From VAZQ01 sp036557705 (GTDB lineage Bacteria; Pseudomonadota; Alphaproteobacteria; Rhizobiales; Xanthobacteraceae), in NCBI GenBank assembly GCA_036557705.1, contig DATBHB010000118.1:62001-126000 (forward strand): a DNA stretch of 64,000 nucleotides, written 5' to 3'. The notes under the pieces are model-generated. The model worked only from the letters and a program-made list of their open reading frames with translations, was not told the DNA's origin and searched no databases. Position 1 is the stretch's first letter. The number at the start of each line of letters is the position of its first letter. Below, piece by piece: positions 15,576-24,300 of the stretch. The position numbers and the translations under genes were made by a program.

Positions 15576-17564
15576 TTATCCGGTCCCGGCTTTGGACGGC
15601 GCGCGCAAATGGAGCACGGTTTCGACCTGCCTGCTTCGGCTCTGCTCCGCGATCACGCGTGCCAGAGTTTCCTGACGGTAAGGCTTTGCGAGCTTCGGGA
15701 GCGCCGGATCGATGTCGCGCGGAAGCTCGGCATAGCCAGTTGCGAGCACCACCGAGAGGTTCGGCCACTCCAACCTGACGCGGGCGATCAATTCCGCCCC
15801 GGTCATGTTGGGCATCACTTGATCCGTGATCATGATGTCTATGTTTTCCGACCGCCGCAGGATGCGCAGCGCCTGAGCCGCGGAAGAAGCTTCGAGTACC
15901 CGGTGACCGAGATCGTCGAGCATGGCCGCCGTGTTCATGAGCACCAGCGGGTCATCGTCGACGACCAGCACGGTGACCGGGGAGATTGCGACGGGAAGCT
16001 CTGCCTCGCTGTCCAAAGCGGAACTCGCAACGAGGTCGGCGGAGGCCTCGGGAAGCCAAATCTCGGCGGTCGTCCCTTCGCCCTTGCGGCTATGCAGGAC
16101 GAACTGACCGCCGGATTGTTCAGCCACTCCCAGAACCATCGAGAGACCAAGCCCGGTGCCGCGTCCTACCCCCTTCGTCGTGAAGAAGGGTTCCGTGGCC
16201 CGCGAGAGGGTGGCTTCGTCCATGCCCGATCCGGTGTCGGCGACCGAGAGGCAAACGTACTGGCCCGATTCAAGTATGGTGCCGCTCGGCGAGGTCACAG
16301 CCTCCAACCGGCCCGAAATGATGATGCGGCCCCCGTCCGTCGTGGCGTCGCGCGAATTCACGACCAGGTTGAGCAACGCGAGTTCCAGCTGATTAGCGTC
16401 AGCCTTGACCGGCGGGAGGCTCAGCGGGAAACGCGTTTCAATCTGAATTGCGGAGCCGATGGACGCGGCGATCAGCTGCGACATTCCACGGACCAGCTCC
16501 TGGAGGTCGATGGCCGCAACCCTGAGGTCCTGACGCCGCGCGAAGGCGAGCATTCGCTGCGTAAGCGTGGCGCCGCGCTGAGCGCCTTCGATGGCATTGT
16601 CCAGAAGGCGGACGATCTTCGGATCGCCGGGAACCCGTTTGCGAACGATCGACAAGCTGCCGATCACTGCGGTGAGCAAGTTGTTGAAGTCGTGGGCGAT
16701 CCCGCCCGTGAGCTGCCCGATCGCCTCCATTTTTTGCGATTGCAGCAGGCGGGCACGGGCCTGCAGCAATTCTTCCTCGGTCTTGTGCTTTTCGGTTACG
16801 TCCCTTGTGATCTTTGCAAATCCGATATGGCTCCCGCATTCGTCGTAAATCGGATCGATCACCACATGCGCCCAGAAGCGGCTGCCGTCCTTGCGCTGGC
16901 GCAGCATTTCGGTCTCGAATTTGCCTTCGCGCAAAGCCGTTTCCAGAGCGCGCTGCGGCGCGCCGGCCTTCACATCCTCGTCGATGTAGAAACGAGAAAA
17001 ATGCTGGCCGATGATTTCTTCGGCGGTATAACCCTTGATGCGTTCGGCACCGGCGTTCCAGTTGGCGACGCGACCCTCTGGATCGAGCATGTAGATCGCG
17101 TAATCCTTCACACCCTGGACGAGCAGCCGGAACTGTTCTTCGCGTCTGCGAAGCGCCGCCTCAGTTCGCTTCCGTTCTGTCAGATCGCGCGTAATCTTGG
17201 CGAAGCCGATGAGCCTCCCGGACGGGTCGCGTATCGTATCGATCACGACGTGAGCCCAGAATTTCGCTCCGTCCTTACGAACCCTCCATCCTTCCCCCTC
17301 GAACCGGCCGGTACGCTCCGCCTCTTCGAGCACTCTCGCAGGACGATTGTTCGCGCGGTCCTCCGGCGTATAAAATCGCGAGAAGTGCTGTCCGATGATC
17401 TCGTCTTCGCTGTACCCCTTGAAGCGAGCGGCGCCGGCGTTCCAGCTGGTCACATAACCCTTCGGGTCGAGCATGAAGATCGCATAGTCGGTGACGCTCT
17501 GGACGAGCAACCGGAACCGTTCCTCGGTCTCGGCTGCCCGGACGAGGTCACGCCCGGTATTCAT
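15576..17564 (-). CDS. PAS-PAS hybrid histidine kinase with C-terminal receiver
   Basis: 662 residues without membrane segments. Two PAS domains (about 13-130 and 140-260) are near copies of one another, each with FSRFY, RKDG-FWAHVVID and GFAKITRD. The dimerisation domain has GIAHDFNN with phospho-acceptor His291, followed by an ATPase domain with N-box VVNSRDA, DTGSGMDE and GRGTGLGLSMV, then a receiver with Asp581 in MITDQVMP. The PAS type suggests sensing of redox, light or a small ligand in the cytoplasm. There is no Hpt domain and no adjacent response regulator, but an orphan Hpt protein is encoded 3 kb away (20275-20724). Start ATG at 17564. Confidence 0.95.
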   Translation of the reverse strand: MNTGRDLVRAAETEERFRLLVQSVTDYAIFMLDPKGYVTSWNAGAARFKGYSEDEIIGQHFSRFYTPEDRANNRPARVLEEAERTGRFEGEGWRVRKDGAKFWAHVVIDTIRDPSGRLIGFAKITRDLTERKRTEAALRRREEQFRLLVQGVKDYAIYMLDPEGRVANWNAGAERIKGYTAEEIIGQHFSRFYIDEDVKAGAPQRALETALREGKFETEMLRQRKDGSRFWAHVVIDPIYDECGSHIGFAKITRDVTEKHKTEEELLQARARLLQSQKMEAIGQLTGGIAHDFNNLLTAVIGSLSIVRKRVPGDPKIVRLLDNAIEGAQRGATLTQRMLAFARRQDLRVAAIDLQELVRGMSQLIAASIGSAIQIETRFPLSLPPVKADANQLELALLNLVVNSRDATTDGGRIIISGRLEAVTSPSGTILESGQYVCLSVADTGSGMDEATLSRATEPFFTTKGVGRGTGLGLSMVLGVAEQSGGQFVLHSRKGEGTTAEIWLPEASADLVASSALDSEAELPVAISPVTVLVVDDDPLVLMNTAAMLDDLGHRVLEASSAAQALRILRRSENIDIMITDQVMPNMTGAELIARVRLEWPNLSVVLATGYAELPRDIDPALPKLAKPYRQETLARVIAEQSRSRQVETVLHLRAPSKAGTG

Positions 17565-17784
17565 TACTGCTTATCTCTACTTTTTGTATCTATGCGTATC
17601 GTCTGCTCGCCGCACCGCAGCTTCATGCAACGCTTGGAGGGAACTTTTGTTCCAGGTGACAGGTTTGTGGACCGCGCGCTTTTGCCCAGCTGCGCAAATC
17701 GGCATTTGCTCCTCGGCCTCACCCGTGCTCCAATCCGGCTTGGCGGATTCCGTCGAACAGGCGCTCTTTGGTCTCAAAGGCACT

Positions 17785-18756
17785 ATGAAACCTCAGCGTC
17801 GTCAATTTCTGCGCTTGGCTGCCGGCGCTTCCGCCGCGGCGGCCTTGCCGCGGGTTGCGTGGGCGCTTGATTACCCGACGCGGCCGGTGCGGATCGTCGT
17901 CCCCTATCCGGCGGGAATTGCCCCCGACATTGTCGCGCGCCTGATCGGGCAATCGTTGTCGCAGCAGTTCAAACAGCAATTCATTGTTGACAACCGCCCT
18001 GGCGGCGCGAGCAACGTCGGCACCTCGATCGTCGCCCATGCTCCGCCCGACGGTTACACTCTCCTTGTGGTGACGACGACCAATGCCATCAATGCCTCGC
18101 TTTATGACAGCCTTGACTTCGACTTCACTCGTGACATCGCGCCGGTCGCCGGCCTCGTCCGTCTGCCCCTCGTCCTGGTGATCCATCCTTCGGTTCCGGC
18201 CCGCACGCTTCCTGAATTTATCGCTTATGCCAAAGCCAATCCGGGCAAGATCAACTACGCTTCGGTCGGCAGCGGCGCCGCGACCAACGTCGCCGGCGAG
18301 CTGTTCAAGGAAATGGCCGGCATCGATCTGGTCAACGTTCCCTATCGCAGCAATTACCTGCCCGATCTCATCGGCGGACAGGTGCAGGCGTCGTTTCCGC
18401 CAATCGTGCAATCGATCGAGTACATCAAAACCGGCAAGTTGCGGGCGCTGGCCTTGACCGGCGCGACGCGCTCGGATTTGCTCCCCGGCGTTCCCGCCGC
18501 CGCGGAATTCGTGCCTGGCTACGAGGCCTATGTTTGGGACGCGCTGGGCGCACCCGCGAAGACGCCGGTGGAGATCATCGAAGCGCTGAATAAAACGATA
18601 AACGCCGTCCTCACCGACCCGGCGATGAAGTCGCGATTCGCCGCGTTGGGCGCCGAGCCGATGCTGATGACGCCACCGGAGTTCGGAAGCTACATCGCGG
18701 CAGAAACTGAGAAATGGGGCAAGGTCGTCAAGGCCGCGCACATCAAGGTGGAATGA
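17785..18756 (+). CDS. Bug/TctC-type substrate-binding protein with Tat signal
   Basis: 323 residues. MKPQRRQFLRLAAGASAAAA is a twin-arginine signal, unusual for this mostly Sec-exported family. The mature protein begins LDYPTRPVRIVVPYPAGIAP and shows VDNRPGGASNVG, INYASVGSGAATNVAGELF, NVPYRSNYLPDLIGGQVQA and the final KWGKVVKAAHIKVE, all family hallmarks. It is a periplasmic carboxylate receptor without nearby membrane subunits. ATG at 17785 with AAAGG upstream was chosen; the longer open frame lacks a signal. It is about a third to a half identical by eye to the Bug protein at 3537-4541. Confidence 0.92.
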   Translation: MKPQRRQFLRLAAGASAAAALPRVAWALDYPTRPVRIVVPYPAGIAPDIVARLIGQSLSQQFKQQFIVDNRPGGASNVGTSIVAHAPPDGYTLLVVTTTNAINASLYDSLDFDFTRDIAPVAGLVRLPLVLVIHPSVPARTLPEFIAYAKANPGKINYASVGSGAATNVAGELFKEMAGIDLVNVPYRSNYLPDLIGGQVQASFPPIVQSIEYIKTGKLRALALTGATRSDLLPGVPAAAEFVPGYEAYVWDALGAPAKTPVEIIEALNKTINAVLTDPAMKSRFAALGAEPMLMTPPEFGSYIAAETEKWGKVVKAAHIKVE

Positions 18757-18766
18757 GGCGAGCGCG

Positions 18767-19798
18767 CTACACTACGCCGAGCTTTCGTTGCAGGCTCGAC
18801 GACGACGTCGTGTACTGGAATACGAGCCGTTTATCCGGATAGACATACCGGTGCGCCTTCTGCGCCATGAGCGCAGCCTCATGGAAGCCGCAGAGGATGA
18901 GCTTTAGCTTTCCCGGATACCAGTTGATATCGCCGATCGCGAAAATGCCGGGCACGCTGGTTTCGAAGGAGGCGGTATCGACCGGAATGAGTTCGCCGTC
19001 CTTAAGTTCGATGCCCCAGTTTGCGACCGGACCGAGCTTCATCGTCAGCCCGAAGAACGGCAGCAGCACGTCGCATGCGATTTCGAAATTCGAGCCGCTG
19101 TTGGTCTTGACGATTGCGGCGGCGATCTCGCCGCCGTTACCCTTAAGCGCCGCAACCTGACCAAGCACGAAGTCAATTTTACCCTCCCCGACCAGCGCCA
19201 TCATCTTGTTGACGCTGTCGGGCGCGGCGCGGAACTGATCGCGCCGGTGCAGCAGCGTGAGATGGCTCGCCAGCGGCGCCAGATTGAGCGTCCAGTCGAG
19301 TGCGGAATCGCCGCCGCCAACGATGAGGACTCTTTTGCCGCGGAAATTATCCATCCGGCGAACCGAATAGAAGACCGACCTGTCCTCATACGCCTCAATG
19401 CCGGGGATCGGCGGGCGCTTGGGCTGGAAGGAGCCGCCGCCAGCGGCGATCACGACCACCTTGGCCTCGAAAGCCTTTCCGCTGTCGGTCTTCACGCGGA
19501 ACAGCGGATCGCCGATCTTTTCAATCGTCTCGACCATCTCCTGAAGATGAAATTCCGGCTTGAATGGCTTGATCTGTACCAGGAGCGAATCGACGAGACC
19601 CTGACCCGTGCAATAGGGCACGCCCGGAATGTCATAGATCGGCTTCTCCGGGTAAAGCTCCGCGCATTGACCGCCGATCTTGTCGAGGATGTCGATGAGA
19701 TGCGTCTTGATGTCGAGCAAGCCCAGTTCGAAGACGGCGAACAACCCGCACGGCCCAGCACCGATGATCAGCGCATCGGTTTTGATCGCTTCAGTCAT
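18767..19798 (-). CDS. Ferredoxin--NADP+ reductase, thioredoxin-reductase-like type
   Basis: 343 residues. FAD motif GAGPCGLFAVFELG and NADP motif VGGGDSALDW are present, with VFYSVRRMDN between them and GIFAIGDINWYPGKLKLI near the end. It lacks the redox CxxC of thioredoxin reductase and has the C-terminal HRYVYPDKRLVFQYTTSS extension that covers the flavin in this FNR class (known from Bacillus, Chlorobium and Rhodopseudomonas). It passes electrons between NADPH and ferredoxin in the cytoplasm. The 2Fe-2S ferredoxin gene ends 21 bp upstream on the same strand, so the pair probably works together. Confidence 0.95.
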   Translation of the reverse strand: MTEAIKTDALIIGAGPCGLFAVFELGLLDIKTHLIDILDKIGGQCAELYPEKPIYDIPGVPYCTGQGLVDSLLVQIKPFKPEFHLQEMVETIEKIGDPLFRVKTDSGKAFEAKVVVIAAGGGSFQPKRPPIPGIEAYEDRSVFYSVRRMDNFRGKRVLIVGGGDSALDWTLNLAPLASHLTLLHRRDQFRAAPDSVNKMMALVGEGKIDFVLGQVAALKGNGGEIAAAIVKTNSGSNFEIACDVLLPFFGLTMKLGPVANWGIELKDGELIPVDTASFETSVPGIFAIGDINWYPGKLKLILCGFHEAALMAQKAHRYVYPDKRLVFQYTTSSSSLQRKLGVV

Positions 19799-19819
19799 GC
19801 GGTGTCTTCTTTCCAGGCA

Positions 19820-20140
19820 TCAAGCTTGGCGCTCGGGCGTGCGCACGATGAGCCCATCGAGTTCGGCGGTGACCTTGATCTGGCACGACAGGCGCGAATT
19901 GGGTCGCACGTCGTAACCGAAGTCGAGCATGTCCTCCTCCATCGGAGAAGGGTCTCCCACTGCTCCCCGCCAGGCTTCGTCGACATGAACGTGGCAGGTG
20001 GCGCAAGCACAGGCGCCGCCGCACTCCGCCTCGATGCCGGGAATGTTATTCTTGATCGCGGTCTCCATGACGGTGGACCCAAGCTCGCCCTCGGCGGTGC
20101 GTGGCGTTCCCTCGAAATCGATATACGTGATCTTGACCAT
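19820..20140 (-). CDS. 2Fe-2S ferredoxin (adrenodoxin/putidaredoxin type)
   Basis: 106 residues from ATG at 20140; the 18-residue upstream extension is unlike the family. Cluster ligands are Cys40, Cys46, Cys49 and Cys86 in AECGGACACATC and RLSCQ, giving the CX5CX2CXnC pattern of vertebrate-type ferredoxins. Cys44 is an additional, non-ligand cysteine. The usual MVKITYI start and MEEDMLDFGYDV segment are present. It is an electron carrier, commonly for P450s or Rieske oxygenases, reduced here by the adjacent ferredoxin reductase. No P450 is in the window. The tail ending PERQA is short, as expected. Confidence 0.95.
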   Translation of the reverse strand: MVKITYIDFEGTPRTAEGELGSTVMETAIKNNIPGIEAECGGACACATCHVHVDEAWRGAVGDPSPMEEDMLDFGYDVRPNSRLSCQIKVTAELDGLIVRTPERQA

Positions 20141-20274
20141 GTTGCGGGGGCTGGCGGCGCCAGGGCGGGGGAGATTGAGATTTGGCCGGCGCAATCAACC
20201 TTGCACGGCCGGCGAGATCAAGGGCCGATGACGTTTGTCCCGGGCGCAGCTACACCGCCCTGCGCCTATCCAGG

Positions 20275-20724
20275 TCAGCACGCCTGCGTCAAGTCGGCGA
20301 TGGCAGCCTGCGCCCGTGTGACCGCCGCGGAGAGGTGGCGCAGCGCGCTCGCCAGCCTTCCTTCGTCAGCGCCGGTCGCCGCGCGCTCGATGGCTTCGGC
20401 GGCTGCAGCGACCTGCCAGGCGCCGACGCCGCGAGCGGAGCCGGTCAAGGTGTGCGCGAACGCGGCGACGACCTTCGGATTCTCGCTCGTCATGCGACCC
20501 AGCAGCATGCCTGCCTGCCGGTGGAATAGGCCGAGAAGCTCCCGTTCGAGGTTCCCGTCGCCAAGCGTCATCCGCGCGAGATGATTTCTGTCTATAACCA
20601 GTGCGGTCGGGTCCTCCGGCAGGAGAGCAGATCGGTCGTTTACGGACCAGGCGGCCGTGCTGGCGGAGGCCCCGGAGCGCCCGGCAAGCTGAACATCGCC
20701 GTTTGCATCTCCGGATGGGTCCAT
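20275..20724 (-). CDS. Stand-alone Hpt-domain phosphotransfer protein
   Basis: 149 residues from the ATG at 20724 (a longer frame to 20790 is possible). The first 35 residues look disordered. Then come the four-helix Hpt features: RNHLARMTLGDGNLERELLG, and AFAHTLTGSARGVGAW with phosphorylatable His91, followed by a helix rich in Ala/Glu. Hpt proteins relay phosphate from a hybrid kinase receiver to a response regulator. The PAS-PAS hybrid kinase at 15576-17564 lacks its own Hpt, so a relay between them is plausible but unproven. It stands alone upstream of the ferredoxin gene, pointing the same way. Confidence 0.8.
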   Translation of the reverse strand: MDPSGDANGDVQLAGRSGASASTAAWSVNDRSALLPEDPTALVIDRNHLARMTLGDGNLERELLGLFHRQAGMLLGRMTSENPKVVAAFAHTLTGSARGVGAWQVAAAAEAIERAATGADEGRLASALRHLSAAVTRAQAAIADLTQAC

Positions 20725-20845
20725 GGCGCAACATCTCCGACTCGGCTCGTTGAGCAACTGCCTTAGCCGATTGTGCCAAAGTGCTGGCAAATATTGGATG
20801 ATTTCGCGCGAGCATGGTTAACAGAAACGCCTGCGGACATTCCTT

Positions 20846-21076
20846 TCAGAGCCCCTCGGCGAGGAATTTAAGGATTTCTGCAGATTGGCGGTTCGCTTCG
20901 GCGGCTTCGCCCCGGGCCTCGGATTCCGCGAAGATCGCGCGGGAAACCGCTTCATCAAGGAGCGCCCTGACCGCCTCGTCGCGGCCGATCAGCCCCTTGC
21001 TCAACAGCAGCCGAAACGCCACGCCGGCGGCACTCAACGCCGCCAGCGCATAGGCACCTTCCTGATACGGCTTCAT
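20846..21076 (-). CDS. Small helical hypothetical protein
   Basis: 76 residues from an ATG preceded by GGAGG nine bases upstream; in-frame readthrough further up has no site. The protein starts MKPYQEGAYALAALSAAGVA, a weakly hydrophobic helix, followed by charged helices (DEAVRALLDEAVSRAIFAES). No motif, signal or known domain is visible; a short coiled-coil or adaptor is possible. It lies between the Hpt gene and the divergent giant coiled-coil gene. Function unknown. Confidence 0.6.
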   Translation of the reverse strand: MKPYQEGAYALAALSAAGVAFRLLLSKGLIGRDEAVRALLDEAVSRAIFAESEARGEAAEANRQSAEILKFLAEGL

Positions 21077-21387
21077 ATCACTGCCCTCCACTCCAGAGAT
21101 TTTCCTACGGCAGCCCCATACCGGCCGCAATGTGCCTGCCAAATGCCGCCCTGCTTGGCAGGGGCTAATCAGGGTTAAGGATGTGTAAAAGATCCTTATC
21201 GACCGGTATCCTTCGCCCAGGCAACGCGATAGGATGGCGGCTGCCAGCCGGACGTCCTTGCGCCATGTTGACAAGGTCCGGCTGTCGAGGGGGATCCGGA
21301 GGGGGATCTCGCGGGTGAGGCGCTCCCGGCGCGGCTGATCGCTTGGCCGCGGCCGTCGTGATGCGTGAGGGGAAGGCGAGGATCGAA

Positions 21388-24300
21388 ATGGCGAACACTC
21401 CTAAGAAGATGAAGGACCCGACCGAGGCCGCTTTGTCGGCAATCCAGGATGCGCTTCACGTACGCGAAGACGATCAATGGGGCGCCTCGCCCCCTGCGGG
21501 AACGGGACAAGCCACTGCGGACGCCGATGACACGGCGCCGGAGGCCCCATGGCCCGGTCTGCGTACGAAATCATTTGCCAAGACTGACATGTTCGAGGGA
21601 TCGGCATCGCTGCCGGAGGAGAGTTCCACAAGGCGCCGGGCTGCAAACGACGATCGCGAGTCGATCGGCTCCATCCTTCGCTCCATTCAGCGCCGCCCTG
21701 AGAAAACCTCCTACATTCTGGCCAGCATATTCGCAGCCGTTTGGGTGGTCGGCGGCTTCGTCATCAGCTGGCTCTATCTGCCTGATTTGCAGGCCGCACT
21801 GGGCCCCACGGGGCTGACCGCTCCGGTGCTGGCCGTCCTCGGCGGCATTTATCTCGCGCCGGTGCTGTTCTTTTATGTACTCGCTCATATGGCCGTGCGA
21901 TCTCAGGAAATGCGCCTGATTGCGCAGTCGATGGCCGAAGTGGCGATGCGGCTCGCAGAGCCGGAGACCGTCGCGCGCGAATCGATCGTCACGGTCGGAC
22001 AGGCGATCCGGCGCGAGGTCGCCGCCATCGGCGACGGCGTCGAGCGCGCGCTCGCGCGCGCCGCCGAACTGGAGACCCTGGTCGCCAACGAGGTCTCTGC
22101 CTTGGAACACGCCTACAACGACAACGAAGTCCGGATTCGGGCCTTGCTGCAGGACCTCGGCAGCCAGCGCGATACGCTGGTCGGCCAGGCCGACCAGATC
22201 CGCGACGCGATCAACAGCATCCACCTCGATCTCGGGCAGGACATTTCCCAGATCAGCCAATTGGTGGGCGATCAGGTCAACGACGCCGCCCGACGAATCA
22301 CGCATACGCTCGCCGAGAAGGGCGAGCACATTACCCGCGCTCTTGCCCATGCCGGCGACAGCATGATCTCGCAGCTCGGCGAGCGCGGCGGCGACCTGCT
22401 CGAGCGGCTGGAGCAAACCGGCAGCAGCACCGCCGAGGCGATCGCCCAGGCCAGCGATCGGCTCACTGCGACGCTCAATTTCAAGACCGACCATATCGGG
22501 GACGAATTCACCGAAATCGCCGCCAACCTCCAGCACATGATGTCGGTGCGGCTCGATCGGGTCGCGGATGGTTTTTCCCAGAAATCGGCGGCGGTGCTCG
22601 ACCTGATGACGGGCCGCACGCAGCAGCTCACCGAGCTTGTGGTCGAGACCGGCAACCATCTCGCCGACGCGATCGCCAACCGCGTAGAAGAAGTCCACAC
22701 CTCGCTCAAGACGACCGGCGATTCGCTCGTCCTCGATCTGAGCCTCCGCGGCGGGGATGTGGTCAACAAGCTCGAGCAGACCGGCATGCGCATTGCCGAT
22801 ACCATCGTGCAGCGCGGCAACAGAGCAACCGACACCTTCCGCGAAAGCGCCGAGCAGCTTGCCGAAATGATCGGCAGCCGCGGCGAGGCGGTACGGGAAA
22901 TGCTGGCAACCCGGCTGCAAGCCTTCGAGGACATGTTCAATTATGGGGGATCGGAGCTCGCTGAACGGATCGCACGCGACTCCACCACCCTCGGCAATCT
23001 CATCACCCGCCATCTCGGCGAATTCGATCGGACCGTCAAGACCTACGGCGGCGAGATGGTGGAGCGCCTTAGCGAGCGAACCGACGAAATCACCACCGCG
23101 ATCCGCAATTATCTGGAGAATTTCGATACGCGGGTGAGCACGAAATCTGCCGAAGTCACTACCAGCCTCGACCAGCAGTTCGTGCGTTTCCACGATGCGC
23201 TGGACGGTCGCGTGCAGAACCTCAATGAATCCCTCGGCGCGCGCCTCGTCGACGTGTCCAAGACCATAACCGATGGCGGAAAGGAAATCGTCGGCCAACT
23301 CGATAAGCGGATCAGCGACGTCACTGCCGTCATCAACGTGCGCGGGGCGAAGCTTGTCGATACGCTCGGAGCCAAGATCGAGGATATCGATAAGGCGCTT
23401 GGCGCGCGCGCCATGGAAATCGCCGGCAGCATCGACAGCCGAATCGGGCGGTTCGAGGAACTGCTGCTCGGCCGCGCCGAGGCGGTGGCGAAGGAAATCG
23501 AGACCCGGAGCAAGGCCGCTGCCGATCTCATCGGACAACGCACGAACGAGTTGAGCAGCTCGATCAAGAGCCATGCCGGCGAGGCCGAGCGCTCGCTGAC
23601 CGAACTCGCAGTCTCGACTACGGAGGTCATCGGCTCGCGTCTCGAGCAGTTGCATAACGCGATCAGGACCAGCACCAGCGAGGTGGAGCGATCGATCGGC
23701 GGGCTCGCCACGTCGACGACGACCGTCGTCACTGCGCGGCTCGAGCAACTGAGCCAGGCCATCAAGACCAATGCCGGCGAAGCGGAGCGTTCGCTGGCGC
23801 AGCTGGCGTCGACCACCACGACGGCAATCCGCTCATCGGCGGAGGACGCCGAGCGCAGCTTGACCGGTATGTCAACGGGCGTGAACAACGCCCTCAAGCA
23901 GAACGCCGGCGAAATCGAGCGGACATTGCACAGCCTGGGGGCCGAGGTCGCCGGGAGCTTCATAGGCAAGGCCGAGGAGATCACAGCGGCTGTCAGTTCG
24001 CGTCAGACCGAATTGATCCGCGTCCTCGACGAGAAATCGGCCGGCCTGCTGTCGGTGTTGGGCGAAAGAAGCCTGCACTTGTCCGACGAGGTCAGCCGCG
24101 CCACCAGTGGGGCGCAGCGCGCGCTGTCCGATCTCACCTCCTCGCTTACGGAACTTGCTTCCACGACGACGAACGCGGTCCGCACCTCGGCACAGGAGGC
24201 CGGACGTTCGCTCACGGAGGCTGCATCGACCACAACAAACGCCATTCGCTCGACGGCGCAGGATGCAGAACGCAGCCTCAGCGGAATGTCGACCGGCGTG

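Noticed and set aside
15447..17870. 807-codon plus-strand open frame
   Set aside because: It lies antisense to the hybrid histidine kinase, whose PAS, HisKA, ATPase and receiver motifs are clear; the plus-strand product has no domain.
21571..23748. 725-codon minus-strand open frame
   Set aside because: Antisense to the helical rod of the giant protein; long because of the high GC content and repetitive codons.
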